Source of the DNA: Notospermus geniculatus
Taxonomy: Eukaryota; Nemertea; Pilidiophora; Heteronemertea; Lineidae
Direction: 5' to 3'
DNA length: 64,000 nucleotides
Assembly: GCA_002633025.1 (NCBI GenBank)
Contig: NMRB01001418.1
Span: forward strand, 65,248 to 129,247
In this document: one piece after another, positions 21,650 through 32,330 of the stretch
How the letters are laid out: each line of letters starts with the position of its first letter
Numbering within the stretch: the stretch's first letter is position 1
Notes under the pieces: generated by a model
Database searches by the model: none
What the model saw: only the letters and a program-made list of their open reading frames with translations
Told to the model about the DNA's origin: nothing
Program-made: the position numbers and the translations under genes

Positions 21650-22690
21650 TGCCTAAATTGGAAGAGACTCGCAGGCGATATCCCTACATGAGGCAAGAGA
21701 AGGATGTCAGAAAGACGAAAAAGCCTGTCGTGACAGTCGACAAGATGGCAAGTGGCGTCCAAAATTAGACGGCATCGCCACCGCTAACCAAAACAAGTTT
21801 TAAGGTAGTTTGACGTACGAGTACTTCAAAGAACATGAATAGTAGTAAACTTACAAATAACATGGTGACTTCTTCTGATTTTGAACTTAGCGGGCCATAC
21901 ACGATCAATATTATTCATAATATGGGGCCCAAAAATAGGGGCGTGTGCTTCTGGCATTATGGGTGGAAGAAAGATTGGCAATACTATCGCCCACATTGGA
22001 CCTCATATTGTGCAATAATATTTATGTATAGGGCGGCTTAACATTAAGGAAGTGGTTATTTGGCAAGCAAATGCTTGCTGAATTACAGAAATTTGGTCTT
22101 AGATGGCAAGCAGACAATAATGAATATTAATTACTACCGATCAGTGTGGGTCCAATGAAAATTAAGATCTAATCGTCATTAATTAGACGCCATTAATTAT
22201 GCAAACAGAAGATGAAGATGGAGTCCTCCGACTCGCCTTCGCAACCGTCGTCAAAAGGCATGAAAAGTTGCGATTGGGACCATGCTATGCCTCCAACGAA
22301 GATTTTAAACGGCGTCAAAGGCATCGAACTGTTAATTTGCACAGCTAACTGCTGTGTATGCAGTTAGCGTACAGTCTTGGATTCACGTCTAGCTCATTAA
22401 TTATGCAGCGCTCCCAGAGCAGCTGGCAGGGCAGAAATGGCGTGGGTCTTGCGGAAAGGAGCCGCCTACAAGCGATTTTCAGAAGAAAGTGGCTATTTAT
22501 CGAGCCTGGTTTGCCAAACAGTTCGCCAAGATTGGCTTAAACGTCGAGTTACCCACATTGTCCAGAACCAGGTATTAAATTTCCTCCGCATATCAGCAGT
22601 CAGTTGATTAGCCCAGTGCGAAGGGTGGCGGGACAACAATCTCAAGGTCGGAGGTGTGACTGTCTCACTCGTGATTTTATCTTTTTTTTA
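21650..22690. other. no confident gene; weak coding-like pieces
   Basis: A short frame starting ATGAAGATGGAGTCC at about 22211 (46 codons) and a 60-codon frame at 22358-22540 have coding-like composition. I see no domain and no splice-site logic joining them. Confidence 0.25.
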
Positions 22691-22694
22691 TTCT

Positions 22695-23166
22695 TTAGCT
22701 CAGCTGACCAAAGGTCAGCAGAGCTAGTAGAATAAGTATTCAGTGGCGCCACGTGTCAGTCCGTCACCCCGTCCGTCAAACTATGCCCGACGTTTTGTAA
22801 CCGAAATAGCTAGAGACTTCAAATTTAATCTGAAGGTAGTCCTGGGTGAACTCTCCTCGGAAACAAAACATTAGCGCGATGTGACACATAGTAAGCTTTC
22901 CAGGGGGCGTTTCCCGTAAAATGAAATATGGCGATATCTCAGGCCCTATGATATATTTGTATAAAGAAGTGATAGGACAGATAGGTTTATAATTTCTACA
23001 TCAGTTCAAAGGGAAATTAATGTCAGATCTGTTCACCAGGGGGCGGTATTCAACAAAATAAAAAACAGGGGTAGTTGAATTTCCCGCACTTTGAAGTTCC
23101 AAAATATGCATGAGTAACTCAGAAACTGGTGTCCTGTCCGACATAGCCAGTGGTAACACTGATACA
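22695..23166. repeat. dispersed repeat beginning TTTAGCTCAGCTGACC
   Basis: This resembles the TTTTAGCTCACTGGGGTGAGC repeat at 15533, with the same GTCCGTC run and ACCGAAATAGCTAGAGACTT-like continuation. It ends before the TIR of the large element at 23171. Confidence 0.4.
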
Positions 23167-23179
23167 ATGTCAGTTCGGG

Positions 23180-23475
23180 AAAACACACAATTCTGATACG
23201 TATCCGAATTATGATATCGTATCCGAATTCAGAGTGACCGTATCAGAATTCCAGTATGGTACACAAATATCATGTAGATGAACCATTTTTATCAGTTGAA
23301 ATATATATGAATCTGATGTAAATGTCTATATAAAGGGAGAAATAAATATGTTAATACTGAAAATGATCCGTGTGCTTCAGTTTTTTTCACCCTTTTCCCT
23401 CAAATTTCAGCTAGTATCAGAATTCAGCTACGGCAAAAACAGGAAGTATCAGAATTTTGAACACAGGAAGTATCT
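23180..23475. promoter_or_regulatory. subterminal iterons GTATC[AC]GAATT
   Basis: Copies of GTATCCGAATT or GTATCAGAATT occur at about 23199, 23219, 23239, 23414 and 23446, and a variant GTATCTTAATT at about 23471. The right end (29305-29405) has matching words in both orientations. Iterated subterminal words of this kind commonly serve as transposase binding sites. That role is inferred here. Confidence 0.5.
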
Positions 23476-23615
23476 TAATTTGGGTATGCTTTTGACCTTG
23501 AAAGAGTGAACGAAAACCACGACGAGTGATCCCATTTCAATCAAATTTTATTCTCACATTTTATCATTTTATTCTCACATTTCATCATTAGAGGGGCCGA
23601 AAACGGCATACTGGT

Positions 23616-24499
23616 TTAGAAAAAAGCACTGTCCCTCGCTGTGTGGTGCTGAAGGTAATTAAAGTTGCAAAGATTTACAAATAATCGTACGTCCATGTAT
23701 TGTTCAAATTCAACGTAGAATGCTGTCACAAGCTTTGGGCCACCCCCTCGGTACGGTCCATCATGAACCATTTCCCCAAGATAAATTGCCTTCATCTCGC
23801 TGATTTCGCCAGCACGTAAACGTCCACCAATAAAAGTGCTTAGATCTCTCGGCAATCTCCCCACCATTCTTCCATCATACATAATCTTGACCGCGTTCCT
23901 GTCCCACTCGTTCCCCTCCTCAGGGACACACTCCAACAAAACACCAACAGGGGGCCTGAACCTGAATGCATGGTATCTGAAAATAAATAAGGGACTTGGG
24001 CATGAGTTATAAACAGTCGGTTACAGAATAGGCCTGTGACATCGAAGTAGGCCTGTGGCATCGGAGTCAGGCCCGATGAATTCAAAATACAGCGGAACCT
24101 CTCTATTAAGGACACGTCTGGGACTGACATATGCTGTCCTTTATTGAGAGGTGTCCTGATCGCAGAGGTTAAAATGAATAGAAATGATCAATTTGGGACT
24201 GAACTTTAGTGTCCTTAATAGAGAGGTGGCCTTCTGGGAGAGGTGTCCGTAAAGGGAGGTTCCACTGTAATGGAAATCGAATCACGGACCCTAGCCCTAG
24301 GCGTAGGCCTACAATTCAAACAGCAAAATGTGCGAATTATTATCGGATCATTTATGCCTATTAAATAGTTCAAGAGACATTTTAGTTCATACCCATTAAT
24401 CGTTGACTTGATGGCCGCTGGATGCCCTTGAGGGTTCATGGTCCTCCTAAAAGTTCTCCAGGCCTCCCTCATGTTCATTGTGAATTCTGCGGTTGCCAT
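23616..24499 (-). CDS. HIRAN-domain protein carried by the 6.2-kb transposon
   Basis: Two exons join cleanly. 24499-24393 starts with ATGGCAACC and ends at donor GG|GTATGA. 23976-23616 follows acceptor TTATTTTCAG. Together they give about 155 residues. Residues from about 37 on form a HIRAN domain: an aromatic start (YHAFRFRPPVG), LLECVPEEGNEWDRNAVKI where the E..N..D.NAV pattern is diagnostic, then GRMVGRLPRDLS. HIRAN domains bind 3' single-stranded DNA ends in HLTF-type remodelers and often occur alone in mobile elements and phages. A role in recognising transposon or target ends is inference. Two AATAAA signals lie just downstream (about 23548 and 23570 on the minus strand). The intron holds the MITE at 24090-24267. 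Confidence 0.75.
24090..24267. mobile_element. 178-bp pogo/Tigger-like MITE, TA target duplication
   Basis: The TIR CAGCGGAACCTCTCTATTAA at the left and CAGTGGAACCTCCCTTTACG reading from the right are bordered by TA (24088-24089 and 24268-24269). CAGTGGAACCTC-like ends with GAGAGGTGTCC repeats are typical of pogo-type miniature elements. It sits inside the HIRAN gene intron. A decayed relative lies at about 35190-35325. Confidence 0.7.
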
Positions 24500-24873
24500 C
24501 TTGACACGATGTACTTTTCGAAAGTGGCGGTCATTTAGAATCACGTGGTGTGAGTTGCGCGCCAAAACAGGGGTGAGGGGCGTGGTCTGTGACTTAGGCC
24601 TACCAGTACTGAAAGTCTGCTGGCCTATCATGATTGAGTTGAACTAGTACGGCTCAGATATTTTGATAGCAATGATCTGGATCTGTCCGATGACGATGTC
24701 GCATAGGCCTAGATATCGGCAAGCTACATTGGAATCTTGTAGGGTTCCGGGGTAGGGTTTGGGTCAGCTTAGGCCTATGCACATTGGGCAAATAACATGA
24801 AACGTAGGCCTAAATCTTTCTGAAATCCTCACATGTTGTTAATTCTGTTTGCAGGTAAAAAACAGTGAAAAAA

Positions 24874-27801
24874 ATGGGGAAATCTAGACAATTGCAGCAA
24901 GTCACAAGGCAACATAAAAAGGATAACATTTTCAAACGGTCATGCCCTTGCACAATACACAATGCCCTTTGTTCTGATGAGGGATATAGACTTCATAAAA
25001 CTACGTCGCATGACTTTAACAAAGGAGCATGGAGATGGCTGATTGAACAGAAGTACATGACCGATCGCCAAATTTACGTGTGCGAGTTTTGTGTTCAGTA
25101 CGCCCAAAAACAGGTAGAAAAAGGATCCAATGATTGTGATAAAAAAAATGAGGTTGAGTGTGATGTCGAACGTGGTGCAGGAGATTGTGCAGGGAAAGAA
25201 ATGATGGATGTTGACCAAGATGACGGCGATGTTAATGAAGACGAACATGACGGTGACACTGCAAGTAGGCCTATGGATATCACGAGCAATGACGATGAAG
25301 ATGTGACTAGATTAATTGACAAAATCCATGCAGGAAATCTGAGCGAAAATCAAATTGTCGACTTGTGCACAGCATTGGGACGCAGCCTGAACTTGGCCAC
25401 TTACCGTGCATCTGAAACGTTTCGTGGAACATATGGCAGAACATTGGACAATTCATTGGCATTTGACATTGATGGGTTCATTGAGAGACAACCCAAAGCC
25501 TTAGTGGCCTTCATTATGGAAGTTACAGGTTTTCGATCTTTATCAAGCAACAAAAAGAAGACATCGGCATTGGAAAGATGTTTTGAACAAATTTGTTACG
25601 CCAGGAATCTACAATTTATTGGACCTCTCAGTTTCAGTGAGTCATTGATAAAGTGGTCCTTTTCAGGTAGCCGTGCCTCTCATACGCTTGATGCTTACTC
25701 AACACCATCAGGTAGCATTACTACGTTAAAAAAAGTCCTAAAGGAATCTTCACGTGAGCCAAATAAATGCTTTTCCGGAGATGTAGACGTATTCGCGGAT
25801 AACACCCAACGTGTTGGAAAAACAACAAGGGTACGGGAAAGTGGCACTACACCCGTTTCTGTTGCAACCAATGTTGTATTCCTTCAGTCAAATCCAGTGA
25901 CCAGTGTACAAGCGAACGAAAATTTGATGCCATCACAATGGTTGGACAAAGATTCAGAACGAAACATAAATGAATTGGTAACATCAAAAGAAAAGGAACT
26001 TAACAAAACGTATTTTAGACCCTATAGGGATTCCTATCAACAGCGCATCTTGGACGACGTAGTTAAAGAGGTTGATTTCTCCAAGACGAAACCAGTTGAT
26101 CATGTAAGCATTAGGGAGGATTTAGAACAGAAAAGTGAGGGCTCCGATCTTCGTGTCTGTTGCAAATGCAAGGCCATATTCAACAAAGCGTTGAGAAGGT
26201 GCGAAAAGTGTGGACACAGTTCAAATAATTTGGAGGACCGGAATGAAAAGTACAACGACGTACCGAGTGGTCACCCCGTAGAACCACCCTCAATAAAAAT
26301 GGGCGAGGTTGTGGGGGTTAATCCGAATTCAAGAGCGAATATCAAATTGGTGTTAGAAGACATACTAAAACAGGGTGGAGTTAGCTCAAACGAGGGTTCT
26401 TGAAAATGGCTTCGGGTTGGATTTGACGGTGTGCCGTACAGAATTGCCGATGAATTGTGTAGAAATACGGTTGTATGTGATGCTTGCGACACTGAACTCA
26501 GTGTGAACCAATTCGATGCCCATGTCAGTAAAGAGCACGGAGACTTACCAGGTGCTGTGACTTACACCCACTGCTTTAGAGGAGTTCTCCTTGTCCCCGG
26601 TGCAGGACATGCTGAAAAGAACCTTCTTCTTGCGACGTTCACTCTGTGCAAAGATATATTTCTTGACGTTCTGGCAGATGCACTGGGTTTTCGGAGTAAA
26701 GCTGCCAAAACATTCATCAATGGGTGTTCTAACCACCACGTGACATGGCAAGTTTTCTCCATAGCCCTTGAATCTCTGGCGAAGGAGCTGTTGTACGAGT
26801 ACCTTATCTACTGCCATGATACCGAGAAAGTCCCCAGCATCACTCACTTCACTACCTGGAGAACAGAAAGTGTCATCAACCCCAACTACAACCTTGCATG
26901 TCATCTTGTATTTGATATCTTCTTGGGAATCATGTGCTTTCGATCGGGCATTAGAAGGAACAATTCATCATTTGCACTGGCTGGCCGTCAGAGAGTTGCA
27001 CCGATAATGTATATCGGAAAACACCGGATCTACCAAATGTTGTTACTGAGAGACATGCAGGTTCGAGTACAAGCCCCACCTGAAATTACAGAGTACATTG
27101 AAACAAACAAGTCTTTTTCCAGGTCTGGGGATATAAACAGAGGTGAAGGAGGGGACTACGTGACTGAGGCTGAGAATCGCAGCTTAAAACAGCATCTCCC
27201 CCCAGGAATACCGACACTTGCCAACTGGATTACTGCCAGTCGTTGTGACAAGGACTTGCGTGCACTGAGGGGAAAGGTCTATGAAACTCTTGGCTTGCAA
27301 GATCCAGGATCTGAGAAGACTGCCATCATGAATTTCGAAAATGAGGTCCAAATGTTCAGACATATCATTAGGTCGTCCGAATGGTTAAAAGACCCCTGCA
27401 CCCTGAAGCTGCTCCGTTCAATTGATGGGAAACCACTCCATCATCATCTAGTGAACTTTTATTTCACAGCGAAAGAGAATTATAGTTCGTATAAAAGTAA
27501 TGCAGATGCTGCAATTCAACCGGTGTTCGTGACTCCCAGGGACGAAGAAGTGTTCAATGACATTAAGAACTGGACCAACCAAAAGTTGGATGCTCAGATC
27601 AAGACGTTAATTGAGAGTCTCCCTGATGATGAAAGATCACTGTACAAGGATTTGTTCAACAGTGAGGCCAGGACCAAGGCAAAAAAAGACAAGATTGCCT
27701 TCTTGGAATTGGTGCAGGTCCAAGTTGATCTGCATTTACATGTATGTGAGGACGATATGGGCGAGGACTCAGCTGAAGATGCGACAATGGAAAAAGAATG
27801 A
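24874..27801 (+). CDS. transposase-like protein, split by one in-frame TGA
   Basis: The ATG at 24874 follows a TCTGTTTGCAG acceptor-like site at 24854. The frame runs to TGA at 26401-26403, continues open in the same frame and ends at 27799-27801, about 974 sense codons in all. Visible parts are an N-terminal Cys/His cluster (CPC, C, H..H, CEFC), an acidic linker at about residues 97-145, a DVDVFADNTQRVGKT block near 305-317, a C4 finger (CCKC..CEKCG) near 430-449, and just after the TGA a DGVPY block with a C2H2-like CDAC..H..H. Then come LLVPGAGHAEKNLL, RSGIRRNN, and GGDYVTEAENRSLKQHLPPG. I know these blocks from a large family of uncharacterised, multicopy proteins in marine invertebrates, related in my judgement to DUF6589-type proteins. 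An RNase-H-fold nuclease role is inferred, not shown. Confidence 0.7.
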
Positions 27802-27854
27802 ACGACCGTGTAGATTTGATATTTAGTTCAGTTTATTTTCATTAATCCCATTAA

Positions 27855-28276
27855 CTAGATGTGCACTGGACAGTAGTATGGCACCTTTTCAAGTTGGGAC
27901 CTTGTCTTGAACCGAAGGCCAATGCAGTATTGGTGGACCCAGTTAGTACAAGTTTGACGTCTGGTAAACTTGTTCTGAAAGGAACAGCCAATGAAAAATG
28001 AGGACTCCTCCCTCTCGCCACAAATTCGGCAGGCATTGGCTTCGGAAACGGGACTCTCCCTCCTCGCTGTGACATGTCTCCGGGGTGGAGTTTGCGACGG
28101 TTGCTCCTCCGCAGGCATTGCTGGTGCAGTGGCCGGAGCCGGCTGATCCTCGGTCGGAGGGGTGGGGGTCCCTGCCGCCAGCTCGTAAGTGGACTTGTAT
28201 GTCCACGCCTTCCCATTCAGCCAAGTTGGTTTAATACGCAAATCGACCAGACAGTGTGCACCTCCAACTCTTTGAG
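27855..28276 (-). CDS. PHD-finger protein, C-terminal exon, in the 6.2-kb transposon
   Basis: The exon begins after CTTTCCTTTCAG (28277-28279) and ends at TAG 27855-27857, giving about 140 residues. A Pro/Thr/Ala-rich linker is followed by a C-terminal zinc finger: CRICG, then C, C, WVHQYC and a final CPVH. This is the PHD arrangement with His as last ligand. PHD-like fingers in transposons and host chromatin proteins read histone tails, so a role in target choice is possible but inferred. The gene converges on the transposase-like gene with only about 50 bases between stops. AATAAA on the minus strand lies in that gap. Upstream exons are uncertain. Confidence 0.6.
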
Positions 28277-28653
28277 CTGAAAGGAAAGAACAGATTAAAG
28301 CCTGTATAACCAAATGCAAATTAAACCGATTTTCAGAGGCTTAACAAAATTTAGAATGTAGGCATAAAATGTTATTGCACTAGAGGGTTGACTCAACTTG
28401 AGAGAAATCGGAGATTAGGCCTTTAATGATTGTTAAAGGGACTCTACAGGTAGCATTTTATTAAAAACGCATGAATTTTGCAAAAAGGCTATGGTATTTG
28501 AACTTACCATAAACGAGAAGTCCAATGTAAGGAAACAATTCAACGAATCAAGCAACACTTAGCCAACAACGATTGAGTAAAAAAGGCATGCTAAACCAAT
28601 AATGAACATGAACATGAAATCGAACTGTTTTTATTAACTCTGTACAAACATAC

Positions 28654-28806
28654 AGCCAAGACGACAGCCTTAGAACGCTTGCTATAGGTGTTTCTGCGCT
28701 GGTTTCCATTGGTTATATAATGAAAACTCTTCTTTTTCCCTGACTGGGCTGTCTCGCGTCTTAATTTTTCTTCACAACCTTCAAAGTATTCCTCCATGTT
28801 CTTAAT
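28654..28806 (-). CDS. candidate internal exon upstream of the PHD exon
   Basis: A 51-codon open stretch lies between an acceptor (CTCTTTCGCAG) and a strong donor (GCT|GTATGT). It encodes a charged, lysine/arginine-rich segment starting IKNMEEYFEGCEEKL. Its phase does not match the PHD exon directly, so an unseen exon or different splice site would be needed. A possible first exon with ATG at about 29086 or 29068 lies further upstream, next to the right TIR. Confidence 0.35.
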
Positions 28807-29423
28807 CTGCGAAAGAGAACTTTGAAATTTAGAAAAGAACACCATGTGACATTTCATTCAAAAGAACATTAACAATATGGTCATGGCATGGATGTCACTG
28901 CCATTTCATGATTTCATGATTTGGCGCCGCAAGCGATCGTCCTGCCCCCATTTGACACAATGGTGAACCCCCGGCTTGGCAGCCTGCGCGTGGCAGACGA
29001 CGGGATTCAGCAGCACGAATGGCCACAAAAGCAAACCTTTGCACAAATTTATGTGTCTTTGGTGAATCCATTATATGACGAACAATCATGATGCATTGTG
29101 TGAGGTTTATTGACACGGAGCACACCCAAGATCACGTAAAATAGGCCTACCAGTATTCAATGAAACCAATGCACTGTAAAATGGGAAGTACGCGATCGAT
29201 TTTAAAATCACGTGGTATAAAGGTCAGTGACAGATGCTGCCACCTGTTACAGATATCTGTTACTTGCCGATCCCAGCTTCTGGCAGCCGAAGCCATCGCA
29301 TAAACATCGTATTGGAATTCTGATACGTTAGAGTATCCGATTTCAGAAACGTATCTGAATACTGATATGGGTGTATCATAATTCGGATACGTATCAGAAT
29401 TGTGTGTTTTCCCGAACTGATGT

Positions 29424-30370
29424 TGAACCTTAGCTGATAAACATGGCCACCATGCTTTTCATCACTTGAGAAGTTCAACATGCTGTTATAGCCTGACTAA
29501 TCTTTCATCAGGTAAGGTAACATACTGCAACTCATTCTTTTATGTGTGGCAACAGTCTCAATGCCTAATTGGTAATTTAGGTCATTTAAATAGTTATATT
29601 TGAACAGTCTCTGTGAGCATGCATTTGATTGATACTGGCCTTGCCACCATGAATTAGTGTTGTGGTCTCACCAACCAGTGGAGGCGTCCAGTGTTGATAT
29701 TCATATCATCTTCTACTGCAGGTATAGGGCTGCAGTATCATTGGGAACACTGCTATTTTACTTATGTGCCTTAAAGTCATGAAATTCATGACTTTGAATT
29801 TAAAGTTCGGGGACAGTTTTCAGGCTAGAGCATGTGCCTACAATTTAACTAAATTACACCTAAAAATCAATATTGTCAGCTGAGCGCATTGCCCATGGGC
29901 GACCTGTTTTGTTTTTTCGTTTTTTTTTTCGCAGAAAATGCATATCAAGAAGAAACGTTTTGTGTTTTCGTACAAAAATAGACCCGAACAGTGGAAGGTG
30001 CGAACAAATGACTGCTGAATGTGGCTCATTGGCCATAGTATAGTCAATGCTCAGAAACTAGGCCATGGTGCCATTGACATGAATATTGTTGTTTGGATTC
30101 CGTTAAGTAGGTTCAAGATAAAAAAAATACTCATATTTTTTCGCCCCCGCCCGTGCTTAAAATCAGCGCCGTGCCTCTCAAATTTTCCGTCCAAAAAGTA
30201 CAACATGAACATCAGGTTTTTTACCGTTTACTCTGTGTAACCATTTTATACCTCCACGGTGTAACTGTGCCCACCTCCACACTGATCTCCTTTGGCCCTT
30301 GCTTGCACCTGGATGGGTTATAATTCCTGTCTGACGGAAACCTTTCCGGTCGGAAAGGCTCCCCAAATAG
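29424..30370. other. no gene seen
   Basis: Right flank of the 6.2-kb transposon. No supported exon or delimited repeat. Confidence 0.35.
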
Positions 30371-30372
30371 GG

Positions 30373-30513
30373 AGGTTTCGAAATCAAACGATAAACGTAA
30401 ACGTTAACGACAACTTTATTTTTGTACCGAAAATGCAATGCAAAATCTGGTTAACGTGTAGTATGAAAAATAACGTTGTCGTAAAGTTTTGGTTTATCGT
30501 TTGATTTCGAAAC
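30373..30513. mobile_element. ~140-bp hairpin MITE
   Basis: GTTTCGAAATCAAACGATAA at the left is inverted at the right (TTATCGTTTGATTTCGAAAC). Further inner pairing runs through GTTAACGACAAC and GTTGTCGTAAAG. A single N base follows at about 30514. No clear target duplication. Confidence 0.6.
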
Positions 30514-30677
30514 NTGCGTATCGCGCTGCTGTCGTGGGCTCCACAGGCATTGGTCGCGCTATTTTCCCATTTCCATTGTTCGCCTTCTCGGAATTCGTAA
30601 TATGTTACCCACTTGGCAAGGACATGCGATGACTTCGCTCATTTCACTCTCGCCGACAGTGCCGGCGTGTCGTAAAA

Positions 30678-30978
30678 ATGGCAGAGTCGTCTAAACCGAA
30701 GCTGGCAAGGGCTTTAGATTACAGGAGGAAAAGAATGCAATAATTCAATTTTTTTTTAAGCACCATTAAGAACTAGATGGGGCTTTCTCAATACACTAAC
30801 AAAGACAAAAACAAACTCAAAGAGGAAATTATTAACGCCGCCAATGCAGTTGGTCCTACTGAAAGATCGTGGGAAACTATTGCCAACAAATGGGGAAAGT
30901 TCAAACGGGAGGTGAAAGCAAAAGTTGCAAAAATGGTCCTCTACAATTACAGGCGGACTCACTGGAGGTGCTCTTAGT
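30678..30978 (+). pseudogene. broken Myb/SANT-like DNA-binding protein fragment
   Basis: An ATGGCAGAGTCG start gives 21 codons (to TAA 30741-30743). A second frame (30777-30977) gives a segment with KLKEEIINAANAVGPTERSW and ETIANKWGKFKREVKAKVAK, a characteristic Myb/SANT-like (Zeste/Harbinger Myb-type) helix-turn-helix. The expected continuation (RRTTGG..) is present one frame away around 30955-30972. The gene is thus frameshifted in at least two places. Such proteins accompany Harbinger elements or occur as host regulators. This copy is dead. Confidence 0.55.
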
Positions 30979-30989
30979 TCTTCCAGCGA

Positions 30990-31010
30990 TGAATGAATGA
31001 ATGAATGAAT
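30990..31010. repeat. (AATG)n microsatellite
   Basis: GATGAATGAATGAATGAATG, about five tandem tetranucleotides. Confidence 0.8.
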
Positions 31011-31014
31011 GATT

Positions 31015-32330
31015 TGGCCTGGCGACAGTGTCGCCGATAGCCTGGAGGATTTCTATGCGTCCTCCGTATCGGTACTACTAGCGGGCCGCTAGCAGTCGGG
31101 GTTTCTATGCGCTCACTATCGACAAGTGGCCGCATAGAACCTCCGCTAGGCTCCGGTCACTATCGACCGACCCCGCTAGTCACTATAGATCGATCCCGTC
31201 AGTTGGAACCTTGTTTACATAAATGAAACATGCATCACATTTTCAATCACCGAGAATGAAATACTAACAAGCGATATACTATCAAAGCTGCACATCAAAA
31301 GAAAGAGGATTGCTCACAGATTCTCTTCAATCACACTTAGTGATATCGCGTGGAGAAAGTCCCGAACGGGTTTAAAAGTTTCTCATTTTCAACTTTATTG
31401 CTCCATAAAACCACGAAGTGTAAAACTTTCTTTCAGAAACGATATTCACATGAAAGCCCCTGGCAGTCCGAACTCATTTTGGTACAGACATTAAAAATCT
31501 AAGAGGCGATACTGAAGAAAATAATGATTTTCATATACAATTTTGGCACATTTTCGTCGATTTCAAGTCCGCACATGGTCCTCTGGCAGCATGACGTAAC
31601 GGCGTTCATAACACTGCGCGCCATGTGACTTCCAATCCCATGACGTTATGCATGCAGTTTTGTCAAATGCAAACATTGGCCCTCATGTCAACTAGAAGAA
31701 AACATTTTATTTCACACAATCATGTAAAAGTCTTATTTATTTCCATTTGGCCCAATTGATGGGATTGATGGGCGTTTCTATGCGGCCGCCCCAGGTTGAT
31801 GCTTCCTGGAAATTTGGATTCAGTGAATTTTCAATTCAAATAACAACAAGGAGCTGTTCACTGTATATCATGGTATTGGCTGTAGAGCTGTCAACATGAA
31901 GGCTGTGAGACAGAAGAAGAGATTTACTTGGAACCTAATTGGTAACTTAGATCATTCAAATCGATAGATTTGAATAGTAGTGTGGAGCAAGCATTAACGA
32001 GGTTGCCTAAAGGTCAATGGTCATGTCGGAAAAGCCTGTTTTTGATCATCAAGTGAGGAAACCTATGAGAGTATATTACAAAAAAAAACTGCCTGAGTGA
32101 TTTAACGATAGGTCGAAGGAATCATGACAAACATCTCACATGTTGTTCTTTTGTCAGAAAGAATGAAGATCGATGCAATGCAATGCAGAGTGTGAATTCG
32201 CATCGCTTGAAAATTCGATCAATGATTCCTAGGATTTGTAGCACACGATTATATACAATTTCTACAACTTCACTGGTATCAAGCGAGCGATCTATTTTTG
32301 CTGGTATGTATGGCCTCCCTTATAAAAAAA
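31015..32330. other. no gene seen
   Basis: No exon is supported. Words such as TTTCTATGCG recur at 31048, 31100 and 31773, suggesting an old decayed repeat. Confidence 0.35.

Larger units (their letters stand above)
23171..29419. mobile_element. 6.2-kb three-gene DNA transposon (HIRAN, transposase-like, PHD)
   Basis: Both ends begin CAGTTCGGGAAAACACACAA and match perfectly for 46 bases. They are flanked by ATGT at 23167-23170 and 29420-29423, a 4-bp target duplication. The subterminal zones carry repeated GTATCAGAATT/GTATCCGAATT words, likely binding sites. Genes in order are a HIRAN-domain gene (-), a transposase-like gene (+) starting about 375 bp from it, and a PHD-finger gene (-) converging on the second. 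A pogo-like MITE sits in the HIRAN gene's intron. The 4-bp duplication would allow Academ, Sola or Ginger among named superfamilies. The protein content does not let me choose, though Academ is the one I find most plausible. Confidence 0.82.
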
